NCBI GenBank assembly: GCA_035235625.1
Contig: CP141145.1
Location: forward strand, 4,836,001-4,900,000
Direction of reading: 5' to 3'
DNA length: 64,000 bases
Source of the DNA: Saururus chinensis
Lineage: Eukaryota; Streptophyta; Magnoliopsida; Piperales; Saururaceae
Position numbers and translations under genes: made by a program. The notes under the pieces are model-generated. The model did no database searches. It saw nothing but the letters and a program-made list of their open reading frames with translations, and was not told the DNA's origin. Shown piece after piece: positions 1 to 11,142 of the stretch (its first letter is position 1; each line of letters opens with the position of its first letter).

Positions 1-854
1 AGGGCCACCATATTACCGACTGGGCTATACATCATGCGTCGTATATTGCTTGATGGGAGGATAGGAGAGCCATTGTTATTAGAGGGGAGATGGCTACGAC
101 ATTGTGAGATGTTCATAGTACTTATATGCAGTGGTATTTACTGATTACACAACGATATATTTTACCGCGCGATGATGTAGAGGAGATGACATATCAGCCT
201 AGGGGAGCGTCTGAGGCAGCTCTAGTAAGTACAACTTTGTTAATTAAGGCATGTTTTATTTTCTTATTTTGTTTTAATTATTTATCTAATATTCAATTTA
301 TTTTTTTATACCTTCGTCTAGTTCGACATACGCATGCACATTTGAGTGATGCACTTATCACCTGTACTTCGCACGAGGACTTATCAGCAGCATGTGAGTT
401 GGTGATTAAAGAGTCTGATGATGTCCTTCGTAGCTTGCCACTGCTTCATTCGGTGAACACGGATGTTCATCGAGATTATCCTGTCGACAAGGCCGCTCAG
501 ACGCAGCCGATGCACTCTTCATGCCCTAATATTCCATCATCATCAGCAGCGTATAGCTCTCCTCCAGGTTCATCATTTCCGGACACTGCACATGTAGCTC
601 AGCCAGATCCGATTTTATATTATAGATGACATTGGCCAGCTCGTGTTGTACCATCTATTACTTATGCTGAGCCGGAGTCGGAGCCCAAGCAGGAGCCGGA
701 CCTGGAGTCGGAGCTTGAGCCCGAGCCGGACCTGGAGTTGCAGCCCGAGCCCGAGCCGGAGCTAGAGCTATAGGTAGATCATGAGGAGCTTGTACACCAC
801 CGTCAAGAACGAGGTCGAGGACGAGGTCAAGGTCGAGGACGTAGGAGATTATGA
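1..854 (+). pseudogene. Plant mobile domain (PMD) protein, C-terminal part, MULE copy 1
   Basis: Transposon-borne plant mobile domain gene, 3' part only. The frame from base 2 reads GHHITDWAIHHASYIA, then a stop, WEDRRA and so on, and matches the copy at 4896-7199. An intron starts at GTAAGT (about 224) and ends before about 330. The last exon reads HAHLSDALITCTSHEDL, then a Ser/Pro-rich linker. After a TGA at about 627 the homologous frame continues with an acidic Glu-Pro repeat and an Arg-Gly tail ending near 854. In-frame stops after SYIA and ATTL are TGA codons where CGA fits, so this copy is not functional. PMD proteins related to MAIN/MAIL1 are known both as host genes and as passengers of MuDR and gypsy elements. 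The role in transposition is unknown. Confidence 0.7.
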
Positions 855-1376
855 CATTACTTTTTTTATATGTTTATTTTAAACTAAACATTTTCTCGAC
901 TTGTGATGTAATATATTTGTTACTCGTCTATGATGTACTTTATTGATATTTGTTATGGGTGGAATGAATGAAGTCGTGTATGTATTGTGTATGTTTTGAA
1001 TGAATGAACAGGGACAGGTGATAAAATTACTTTCATATAGTATTTTTTAAAAATCAATATTGTTGCTGAGACCGAAGGACGAAATGGATAAGTATGGCAG
1101 TTTCATCGTTCAGAACGACGAAATCAGCTTAAGTTGATTTTGTCGTTCAGAACGACGAAACCGGGTCAACTTATAAACGGTTTCGTCGTTTAGAACGACG
1201 AAATCATTTTGAAACTAAACGACGAAATTAACTTAAAAATTAAAAAAAAAACCATGCAGGCACCAGCTGCTTGGCTGGCGCCTGCATGGCAAAAAGGAAC
1301 ACCACTTTGGGAAATATTTTTCAAAGTGGTTTATTTTGGTAAATATTTTTTTAATTATTATTTATATAATTTTCCC
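1..1376 (+). mobile_element. Partial PMD-carrying MULE, copy 1 (truncated by window start)
   Basis: The stretch matches, in inverted orientation, the left part of the complete MULE at 4292-11133. It holds the 3' exons of the PMD gene, a row of GATTTCGTCGTTC-type palindromes (about 1080-1216), a GC-rich hairpin (about 1254-1290) and a terminus ending in ATTTTCCC at 1376. The next nine bases, TTGATTATA (1377-1385), are the predicted target-site duplication, but the partner lies outside the window. The transposase end is not included. Confidence 0.85.
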
Positions 1377-3081
1377 TTGATTATATAGTGTTTAGGTCTA
1401 GACGGAGTGGTGATTGACTTGTTTGTGAGAAAAAAATTGTTGAATTTTTCAATCGCATTTCACATTTTACATGCGGCTTTATGTAAGTAACATGTATGAG
1501 TGCCTGTTAGCATCATCTTTCAAGTAAAAGAATTGATAAACTTCTGCTCTCCATTCTATTTCTAAACAACCTTCATTTAGATGACTACATGGTAAAGCAA
1601 AGATATAGATATAGATATTGATATGTGTAAGTTGTAACTTCCTACTAGTGTCATATGATTTCTGTGCAAGAAATTGATAAGCTCATGTGCTTGGGATTCA
1701 ATTGAAGTAATTTCAGGCATTTCTCAGAGGTATCATAACTTAATCTAAATCTTTTGCTCAAATTGACACTTCGTAATATTCTCAATTCTAAACATAACAA
1801 CTTTAGTGTGATCATCATTTAGTTTTGTTGTTGTTCTTTTCACTGCATGGCTATCAAGTTTTAATTTGCAGAGGAAATATGTCCTATCTTTTTTAGCATA
1901 AGTTATGCTTATATCTTGCTAACTAATAAATATCAATTCCCAGAAAATAAGTAATAGCTATCTAAAGGTTTTTTAGATTAAGTCTTACTTTCTACCGCAA
2001 TGGTAGGATAATTGTGAGCTTAACTTTTGTTCTTCCCAATAGGAACTATAGGAAGGAATAGTGCCAATTATTTCTAGATTCTCTTCCTCTTTAACACAGA
2101 GTACATATCCATTTAACAATACAGTCCATAATACCTTCCAACAGTAACAATAACGTGGTAAAGAATTGGAACTTACCATTAATTACAATTCCCCTCAATA
2201 TTTGCAGGAAGTTCAACCACAATTCCCATATTCATCCAAAAAGAAATAAGCATCAACTTTAAATATATAGTAAAATCCTATAGTAAAAGAAATATTTTGT
2301 TCGCATGCTCAACTCTAAAAAAATGAATCCTCTTTATTTCTTTGTATATGAAAACTGGGAGTCTGGGACCTTTAGAAGTTCAACATAATAAACTAGCTTA
2401 ATCAAAATTGACCCAAAAAAATCTAATGCAATATGCTGCCAAAGAAAGACCAATGAAGAAATCAACTGAGCATGATATAAGTTAGTAGAGTAGGCTGTAA
2501 ATGATCATTGAAAACAGCATACTTGGGATGACAACATACTTGGTATAATTAATTATTTGAGAAAATACATATGAAAGTGTCAATTTCTTAAAAAGAAACC
2601 ACAGAAAACCTTAGAAGATTAATGCATTGCAAAAAAAACACAGATAACCCTCTAGGCATTCGAAACATAAGAAGAAGTAAACAAACAAACAAAAAGTTGT
2701 TTCCTCGAAATATTACCTCGTCAACAAGAACCCTCTGTGCATACAAGTCAAAAAAGACGGTTGAAGGCCTTCATTGCTCCATTTTTTACGCTTCAGTAGG
2801 GGGAGAGCAAGGAGAGAATCATAATCAAAGAGAAAAATGGGAAATTGAGTTGTAATGGAAGATAGAAAATATGGTGGGAGGGACTATCGGGATTGGTTTG
2901 GATTTCCCTCCACCACCCACGCCTCTTCCTCAAGCTTCAGCGACGACTTTCCCACTATTCCAATGCCAAATCCCGCAGTTCATAGCCTATTGAAAAATCT
3001 CTGCTCAATCCTTCCCGTCAATGACAAATTCAGCATCTTCGACAGTGGCTTCTTTAATCCCTTGCAAAATTTGTACCTTAA
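1377..3081. other. AT-rich sequence, no confident gene
   Basis: No complete gene is visible. On the minus strand two pieces look like decayed or unassigned exons: 1985-2180 (frame containing WKVLWTVLLNGYVLCVKEEE) and about 2718-2775 (PSTVFFDLYAQRVLVDE ending in GAG before GTAATA, a good donor). On the plus strand 2855-3085 is open for 76 codons (MEDRKYGGRDYRDWFGFP...), Ser-rich and of unknown family. None was recognised, and they do not assemble into one model. Confidence 0.3.
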
Positions 3082-3191
3082 GTGACTTTAGCAGGGTACA
3101 ACATTAAAACCCCTGCTATAAAACCCTTTTAATGGGTATTTTTTAAACCCTCGCTAAAAGATCCCCACTAAAGGGTTTCAATTTTGTAGTG
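3082..3191 (-). mobile_element. CACTA-like transposon terminus
   Basis: Read on the minus strand from 3191, the sequence starts CACTACAAAATTGAAACCC. It then shows repeated subterminal motifs of the kind TTTAGCGAGGGTTT, AAAGGGTTTTATAGCAGGGG and CCTGCTAAAGT within 110 bp. A CACTA start followed by short direct and inverted GC-containing repeats is typical of En/Spm (CACTA) ends. The opposite end and the 3-bp target duplication were not found, so this may be a solo end or part of a decayed element reaching upstream. Confidence 0.45.
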
Positions 3192-4282
3192 AATTTCGTT
3201 TTTCAAGAAGCTAATTATCAATAAAAGAACAATTCCCATGTGTGTAATTTATAACTTATTAATCTCATATTGGCTTCATACCCAATGTGTGTTGAAATAC
3301 ATTTTCCTTTCAAATAAGTATATGTGTAATTTATAACTCATGAATCTTATTTCCTTATGAGTTTACCAAACATGATTTATATACAAATCACTTATAAATC
3401 ATATTCATAGAATATGCATTACAAAACATAAAAGTGATTCATCAATAAATTTAACTAATCAGATTAAGGTAAATCATGATTTGCTATACTCAATAATTTA
3501 TATCCAAACAGCCCCTTGATCCGGTTCACTTAAAATAATTATAGAACTAAAATTTTGAACCAAACCCGGTTCATTAAGTTTCATTATTATTTTTTTAAGT
3601 AAATTACAAAAATTCTAAGGAGAGAGTTTGGACCTTATCTGAATTATTTGCACCTAGCCAAAATTTACAATTTTACCCTTAGTACTATTCTTTTCCCATT
3701 TTGGTTCATAGCATGTGCGGCCATTTCTAAGGAACACCTTTTAGCTTTTGTTTAATTTTTAATTATTTTTATTTATTGCATATACCCTTTGAAAATAAAA
3801 TTGTTATCTAAAATTTTAAATATTAATTTAATTAAAAAATAAACATTTTTATTTCAACAAAGCTTGTGAGAAAAACGGTGGATGACTTGGAAGGTTATAT
3901 CGATACGGATGATAATATTGATGACTATGAATATATATATATATATATATGCACTGATAAAGCATCAAAATGGATGTGAACCCTTCTATACACGTGAAAA
4001 AATATTATAACTAATAATATATTATTATATTATTTTTTTAAAATATAATAAGACAATAAAAAGCCATATTGGTTGATAAAGTTGATCTAAAATTAGTTCA
4101 TTTTGGAACTATACACTATTACTCTATCTATCCTAGAGAAACTTACCCTCTCTTTCACATATTAAGTACTCTAAAATTTGTTTATTTTTAAACTAAATAA
4201 GGTACTTAATATGAGTTACAGGTAGATGTTTAAGTAAATACATACCTATGGAGCACTATATTTTAAAAAATAATAATATAAC
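3192..4282. other. AT-rich intergenic sequence
   Basis: Very AT-rich, with a short (AT)n tract near 3930-3952. No coding frame or structured repeat is recognised. It ends at the 9-bp duplication bordering the MULE. Confidence 0.5.
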
Positions 4283-4291
4283 TTATATAAA

Positions 4292-4700
4292 GGGAAAATT
4301 ATTAAAATAAAAAAAATTACCGAAATATACCACTTTGGGAAATATTTCCCAAAGTGGTGTTCGTTTTTGCCGCACAGGCGCCAGCCAAGCAGCTGGCGCC
4401 AGCATGGTTTTTTTTTTTTTTTTTTTTAAGTTAATTTCATCATTTAGAACAACGAAATTGGCTTTAATACGATTTCGTCGTTCTAAACAACAAAACCTTT
4501 TATTACTTGACCCGGTTTCGTTGTTCAGAACGACGAAATCAACTCAAGCTGATTTCGTCGTTCTGAACGACGAAACTGCAACACTTGGCTAATTTTGGCC
4601 TTCAGTTTGGGAACAACACTGATTTCGTTGTTCTAAATGACAAAATCAAATTAAGCTGATTTTGTTGTTCTGAACGACGAAATCAAATTAATTTTTTTAA
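4292..4700. repeat. Left terminal region of MULE copy 2: stacked palindromes
   Basis: From the outside in: the inverted-repeat tip GGGAAAATTATT; a perfect 26-bp palindrome whose half is CACTTTGGGAAAT (4331-4356); a hairpin with arms of the form GGCGCCAGC around AAGCA (about 4377-4398); a T-run; then about six degenerate palindromes with half GATTTCGTCGTTC (4435-4690). The same order recurs in every copy. Confidence 0.85.
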
Positions 4701-4895
4701 AAATTACTATTTAAAACTAATTTTATCACATGTCCCTGTTCATTCATTCAAAACATAGATGTATATGCACAACTTCATTCATTCCACCCATAACAAATAT
4801 CACCATACAAATATCACTATCATGAATATCACCATAACAAATATAAGTAAAGTACATCATAGACGAGTAACAAATATAATACATCATAAGTAATA

Positions 4896-7199
4896 TCATA
4901 ATCTCCTACGTCCTTGTCCTTGTCCTCGTCCTCGACGGTGGTGTACGAGCTCCTCATGATCTACCTTTAGCTGTGGCTGTGGCTCTGGCTCTAGCTCCGA
5001 CTGGGACTGGGGCTCCGGCTCCGGCTGCGACTCCATGTCAAGCTCCTACTCGGGCTCCGGCTCAGCATAAGTAATAGATGGTACAATACGAGCTGGCCGA
5101 TGTCATCTATAATATAAAATCGGATCTAGCTGAGTGACATGTGTAGTGTCTAGAAATGATGAACCTGGAGGAGAGCTATATGCTGCTGATGATGATGGAA
5201 TATCAGGGCACGAAGAGTGCATCGGCTGCGTCTGAGCAGCCTCGTCGACAGGATAATCTCGATGAACATCCGTGATCACCGAATGAAGTAGTGGCAAGCT
5301 ATGAAGGACATCATTAGACGCTCTAATTACCGACTCACATGCTGCTGCTAAGTCCTTGCGCGAAGTACAGGTGACAAGTGCATCACTCAAATATGCATTA
5401 GTATGTCGAATCTGACAAAGCTATAAAAAAATAAATTAAATATTAGATAAATAATTAAAATAAAATAATAAAATAATATATGCCTTAATTAACAAAGTTG
5501 TACTTACTAGAGCTGCCTCAGATGCTCCCCTAGGCTGATATGTCATCTCCTCTACATCATCGTGCGGTAAAATATATCATCGTGTAATCGGTAAATACCA
5601 GTGCATATAAGTACTACGAACATCTCGCAATGTCGTAGCCAGCTCCCCTCTAATAATAGTGGCTCTCCTATCCTCCCATAGAGCAATATACGACGCATGA
5701 TATATAGCCCAGTCGGTAATATGGTGGCCCTATCAAGTGATGCGATGGACAAACTCGATAGTAGAAGGTGGGACCCCTTGCTCCAGGTTAAACTGGAGCA
5801 TTACACGATCTGGCACATACATCTCTATAATCTCATAACATATGAGAGGGGTTCGAGAAAGCCACACCTCTCGACCGTCAGTGCAGAGTGGAGGTATCAC
5901 AGCCAACAAGTCCTCCGAGTACGGCTACCAAATAATCTATACAATATATAAAGATAAGTTAGTTTAAATAATGACAAATTTTTCTAAAATCATTACATAA
6001 AAAAGTTCAACACGGTAATAAAATTACCTGGTATGGCCGCTGGTGGTCTAACTCCCCTCTATACAAATGGAGGACTCCTTGTGGATTTTCGGTTCTCTTC
6101 TTCCGAACATTCCACCTTAAGGAGTTAAATTTAAGAAATGAGTTTAGCATATATACATAAAACGTTGCTTAAAAAGTAATGTGGTAAACATAAATACAAC
6201 CTACCTTGCCCCTAATGGAGCACCCTCGACCAAGCGACCCATCTCAACAATTGGTCTGCCGACGTGTAAGTGCTCCCACAACCATAACTAATCATAAAAT
6301 AGTGATAACAAATATTAGAATTAAAAAATTATATGTGACTAAAACACTAAGTAAAGTTACACAATTATTTACCTGAAGAAGAATCAGACAACCAGCAATC
6401 CCCGAGGTCATGGCTTGGCATGCCTTTCCTAACTCTCGGTATAAGAATGCGAGAGTAGCACTGCCCCATGAATAAGTGTCAGCCATGTCAAAGTCGGCAA
6501 GGAGAGAGAGATACGAAACATGCACGTGGCTGCTCGTGGTATCCACAAATATGGTGGCTCCAAGTAAATGCAATATATAGGCTCGTGCATGCTGCTCGAT
6601 AACTATCTCTGTAGCATCGGCTGGGAGCTCACGAAACTCCTGTAAGAGCCATCGTAGGCTCACTCGGCTACCACGCATCACTGTAGTAGGAGGAGCTCTA
6701 CCAAGAAGTCTAACTAATATATCCATATGAGCTCCTCCTGTCGTGCCTGTCACAGGACGTCCATCAATACGAAGTCCTAATAGAACTGCCACATCCATGA
6801 GCGTGATGGACATCTCTCCATATGACAAATGAAACGTCTGTGTCTCCCTCCTCCATCTCTCAACAATAGCTGTCAATAGAGGCCGATCGAGACGAACATA
6901 CTGTAGATGAATGAAATGGCCGAATTCTACTCGCTCGATATAAGGTAATATACGCTCATCTATAGGCCAATGGCGGAGATATTTAAAATGTTCCGTGCAC
7001 TCAAGGCACCCGGGGTCCTATAATAAATTTTAAAATTATAACATGTCGTACTATATCAACCAAAAAAAAATGAAACAAATTCTAAAAAAAGTTATCATAC
7101 CTCTCCTTTCCAAATAGCAGCAGACCTATGTGACTCCTGCTCTACGAGTAAAGAAGCGTCACTCGGGCCTGGCCCGTAACAAGGCTCTGCATGATCCAT
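4896..7199 (-). pseudogene. Transposon-borne plant mobile domain (PMD) protein gene
   Basis: Spliced PMD gene, now broken. Exons with matching phases: 7199-7101 (start MDHAEPCYGPGP), 7017-6373, 6287-6205, 6115-6028, then about 5951 to 5512, and a last exon about 5409-4896. The long exon carries the PMD core (IERVEFGHFIHLQYVRLD, then LMDVAVLLGLRIDGRPV). The next gives LWLWEHLHVGRP, a usual PMD signature. The fifth exon has TAG after IIW, a TGA-TAG pair after FVHRIT and TGA after LPITR. The last has TGA after ILYYR, beyond which the frame continues with a Glu-Pro acidic repeat and an RGRGQGQGRRR tail. Host PMD proteins (MAIN, MAIL1) act in the nucleus with PP7-type phosphatases in genome maintenance and TE silencing. 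The function of TE-borne copies is not known. It shares strand with, and lies just downstream of, the transposase. Confidence 0.8.
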
Positions 7200-7295
7200 A
7201 TGATCTGTGGAAGATGAAGATCATATCATTAATCGTAAGGAATACATGCGTACGTAACTAAAAAAATATAATAAATACAAAGGTTGATTATATGT

Positions 7296-10129
7296 TTACC
7301 AATCAACAGGAGGGTTTCTACATGATTTACTATTATGCCCACTTTGTTTACACCTCCCGCATTTATATCCTCCTCGACCATCTCTTTCCATTGTTCTGCG
7401 GTCCATAGTATTCCTAATGCGAACAGACCGTGGGCGACCGGCTTGCCTTGTTGCTATCGGTGGGTATAACACAAACGGTATATCCCTCTCCCAATACTCC
7501 CGACCACGAGGAGAATAAAATTCTGCGGAGTACACATTTTTATAAGTAGAAGATGTGCAAAATAGTGATGCATTGATTGGCTCCCGCCGCTTTGCCCACA
7601 CGGTGATAAGGTGCGAGCAAGGATAACCATAAACATGAGGGATGTTGCATGTACAAGTATGCATCGCAGCATTTACCATAACCTTGCGGGCACGAATTGA
7701 TGTCACTTCGTACTGACTCCTGTTGATCCTGTTAACTATATACTCCCCAATTTTTCTTCTTTGCTCTCTCAATATGGCTTCCACTCTAGGAGTATATGGG
7801 GTGGCCATGGCAGAGGCGGCAGAAGATCGTTTAACAAAAAATTTTATGAGTCGATAAAAGATAGCTAACACTAAAGCCTGCATAGGTAAACCTCGTGCCC
7901 CCTTTAAGATGCTATTTAAACTTTCAGCCATATTTGTAGTCGTCATGCCAAATGTCATAAAGCCATCGTGTGCAAGGGACCACTGTGTAGGATGCAATTC
8001 TCCTCCTAAGAGGAGATGTTTTGCCCTAGGACTCTCTTGACTAATCAAGTCCATTTTAGCATCAAACTTTTCTACTGTGAGTGCACAAGCTACTGCCCCA
8101 ATCAAGTCCATCAGTGTTTCCTTTTTGAACTCCTTAAAATTTGCTTTTATGTGACGGATGCAATAACGATGGTGGTAATCCGGCTTTGGAAGAACCTCAG
8201 GCACTGCCTTCTGAAGCCCCTTATGTCGATCTGAAATAATGACGATGTTCGTCATGCCCATCAGTACATGATCCCTCAATTTCATTAGAAACCATTTCCA
8301 ATTGTCTCCATCTTCCTTCCCGACAAGCCCGAATGCAAGAGGAAATAACCCATTATTTCCATCTGTAGCCGTTGCAGCCATAAGAGCACCAGGATATCTG
8401 CCATACAAGTGAGTAGCATCAACGCCAATCACAGGGATGCAATGTCGAAACCCCGCTATAGACGGCCCAAACGCCCAAAACAACCGTCTAAATCTCCTAC
8501 AAGTGCCACCATCTGCACAAGGTACTACATCATCCTCTAAGCGGTAGTAGGTGTCAGGATTGGCTTCTTGCACCGCCCTTAGGTACATTGGCAACAATTT
8601 ATACGATTCTATCCAATCTCCATAAATAGCCTTGATCGCCATATTCCTTGCTGCCCATGCTTTCTTATAAGATATGTCAACATGATACTTCTCCTTCATT
8701 CTTTGAATAATATCCCCTGGTGTGAGAGTTAATTCGGCTTAGATAGCGGGCATTATGACCTTCGAAATAAAGGAGGCACTGCACTGCCTATGATCTGTGC
8801 TAAGCTGGGCATTCCGACATGTGTAGTCACCTTTGTATGACTTCAATTTAAAGGACCCACCACCCCTTTTGATTGAGCCATGCACTCTCCAAGGGCAAGT
8901 GCTATCAATGCACTTCACTGTATACTCCGCCGGATTGGTTCATACAACCTTGTATTCAACATGATTTTGAATGGAAAACTCATGCAAGGCTGTAACGAAT
9001 GCTTCTTTATTCTCAAAGATGCGGCCAACGTATAACTCATCTTCATTTTGTTGGTCCAAATCCATTGTAGAATTCACTGCCGCATCTATCTCCTCATCTG
9101 TGATGTGTGCATAAAGTGGCTCCACTTCACAGTACGGCGGCTCTTCATCATCTACATTCATATCATTCCCAGCAATGGCATTGTCTACCGCATCATCCCC
9201 CTCGCCGTCAACCATCTGTTGAGCACTTTCTTCACCTCTAACCCCTTCTACATTCATATCAGAATCTTCTCCACTTACTTCGTCAATATTATCTTCACCT
9301 TCATTATCCTCATTTTCATCAATATCTTCACCGTAGACATATCCCCCCTACATATAAACATCGCATATGTATTAAATTTTGTAAGCCTAAAAAAGTTGAA
9401 TTCATTTATAAATATATATTTCACCTCTGATTAAATGGTCCAACATCGGTATGACCAACATACGTGTAGGGGTAATGAAGGCCCATCGAACTTTGAGTTT
9501 CATACCATGCACCGCCTTGAGACATTTGAACGCTAAATGGCTCGTGTGCATGCGTCGTGGACCTTCCATATTACACACAAAATCTCAAAATTTAGCTAAA
9601 CGTATTTTCATTAAAGGATAATAAGATTGAAAACGTATTCACAACTAAATCAACCCTTACCTCCAAGTAGGTCCACTTCCATCGTAAATAGGGGCAGACG
9701 ACCTATGATATTCATTTGAAGCTACTGTCATAGATAAATTTCCTTCTTCTTCGTCGTCCACCGGCATTTGCATATGACTTTCATTGTTCACATTTCTATC
9801 CGAGCTCTTGTGTGAGCTTCTGTGAGAGCTTCTATGTGAACTACTTCGCCTTTCACTTGTCACTCGGGCCTCTTTTTCGAGAAATAACTCAAAAGAAATT
9901 TTGTCACATGAGTTGTGAAACATAAAAGCCATTGATGCATCATCATTTATGCACATTAGTATCATTCTCGATCCACAGGACGGAATATTACATTTGATAG
10001 TAATTTTCCATCTTCTTCGATCCAACCCAACCTTGCTTGCTACGTGCATCTCAAATTCATCAAATGTAGATGGTTTCTTAATTAATAATCCTTCATGCGT
10101 CCATCGTAGTTAATTAAAAAACTAACCAT
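7296..10129 (-). pseudogene. MuDR/MULE transposase, interrupted
   Basis: Transposase of the Mutator superfamily. Likely start at 10129 (MVSFLINYDGR); the frame breaks near 10095. Coding resumes as FDEFEMHVASKVGLDRRRWK and a Ser/Arg/His-rich linker, ending at a GTAAGG donor (9656). A second exon (about 9428-9570) and the main exon from about 9354 follow. The main exon has an acidic stretch, the MuDR N-terminal domain (FENKEAFVTALHEFS), the DDE core (VIGVDATHLYGRYPG; IISDRHKGLQ; NMAESLNS, supplying D, D and E), a SWIM finger (CTCNIPHVYGYPCSH) and a CCHC knuckle (CGRCKQSGHNSKSC) before the stop at 7296. Two in-frame stops split it: TGA at 8937-8939 and a TAA near 8740. The 467-codon 3' part (8699-7296) is intact. 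It would cut at the terminal repeats, but this copy is unlikely to make an active enzyme. Confidence 0.9.
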
Positions 10130-10669
10130 TTCTTCTGCCATTTCTATTCAATTAATTCATAAATAATAAATTAAATTAATATTAGATTAAGCAAACTAAT
10201 ACTAATATCTACCCTAACCAATATATTTTCAAAATATATACGCATAGAAACTAATAACTTTACCAAGTATATAAGCATATCATGAATACTTTATATTAAT
10301 GAACAAATTTCCTAATTAATAAAATTACACAATTAATGCAATAACGCATGCAATGTCACAAACCATATAAAAACATGTTCAAAAACTCAAATCCTCCTCA
10401 TTTTCCAAAATTTGAGAGACTTGTCATCTTAAAAAATAAAAACTCATGAATTAAAAATCCATCTCAATTCAATAATCTTAAACAAAAAACACACAAAACG
10501 ACTTAGAACAATACTTCTAAAACTAGGGCTCAATGACCGGACAATAAAAACTTCAAATTTTTTCAATGTAGCATACAAAAGATAAATTTCTTCAATGTAA
10601 CATACAAACGATGTATTACAACGATTGAAAAAGAGGTAAATAAAAAAAAATAGAAGGACACGCACCAGA

Positions 10670-10895
10670 AAAATGAAACGGGAGCGGGCTCGACGTGGGC
10701 AGCTGCAGGCTAGACATCGGCGGTGGCAGACTAACATCGGCAGCGGCAAGCTGGACGTCGGCTGCGGGAATGGCGGCGTCCAGACGTCGGCAGAAGCAGC
10801 AGAGTGGACTAGAAGTCGTCGGCAGAGGCAGCAGAGCAAAAAACCACTGGAACGCGATTGGAGGCGGAGCGGAGTCGTGATTATAACCACGATAA
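10670..10895. other. GC-rich block in the transposase 5' region of MULE copy 2
   Basis: A clearly GC-rich island in an AT-rich element. It is built of short imperfect repeats of the type GTCGGC, GGCAGC and GCAGCAGAG. It lies between the right-hand palindromes and the transposase start, so it could be leader or promoter sequence. It is missing from the deleted copy at 54623-56829. Open frames run through it on both strands but look like by-products of the repeats. A captured host fragment is possible but not shown. Confidence 0.5.
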
Positions 10896-11133
10896 TTTTG
10901 TCGTTCAGAACGACGAAACCGGGTCAAGTAATAAAAGGTTTTGTCGTTTAGAACGATGAAATCGTATTAAAACCAATTTCGTCGTTCTAAATGACGAAAT
11001 CAACTTAAAAAATAAAAAAAAAAGCCACGCTGGCACCTGCGTGGCAAAAACGAACACCACTTTGAGAAATATTTTCCAAAGTGATATATTTCAGTAAATA
11101 TTTTTTTTAAATTATTATTTTAATAATTTTCCC
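10896..11133. repeat. Right terminal region of MULE copy 2
   Basis: Inverted counterpart of the left terminus. It has three palindromes with half TTTTGTCGTTC/TTTCGTCGTTC (10893-11003), a shortened hairpin GCCACGCTGGCACCTGCGTGGC-like (about 11023-11044), a decayed version of the 26-bp palindrome (11056-11081) and the tip ending TTATTTTAATAATTTTCCC at 11133. Confidence 0.85.
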
Positions 11134-11142
11134 TTATATAAA

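Larger units (their letters stand above)
4292..11133 (-). mobile_element. Full-length PMD-carrying Mutator-like element (copy 2)
   Basis: A structurally complete 6.84-kb MULE. Both ends begin GGGAAAATTATTAAAATAA as terminal inverted repeats. It is flanked by a perfect 9-bp direct repeat TTATATAAA (4283-4291 and 11134-11142), the size typical of Mutator insertions. It carries two minus-strand genes: a MuDR-type transposase (7296-10129) and a plant mobile domain gene (4896-7199). Each terminus stacks a 26-bp perfect palindrome or its decayed copy, a GC-rich hairpin and several roughly 27-bp palindromes. Both genes contain in-frame stops, so the copy is probably no longer autonomous. Three related copies are in the same window (1-1376, 18891-20208, 54623-56829). 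Confidence 0.93.

Noticed and set aside
4435-4690. Regularly spaced repeats that might suggest a CRISPR array
   Set aside because: Units are palindromes with variable, AT-rich gaps at transposon ends in a eukaryotic genome; there are no spacers of constant length.
5552-5951. Small frames overlapping PMD exon 5
   Set aside because: They are shadows of the PMD reading frame, which is clearly homologous in its own frame.
10444-10951. Overlapping open frames on both strands in the MULE leader
   Set aside because: They follow the GC-rich repeats, conflict with each other and lack any known domain.
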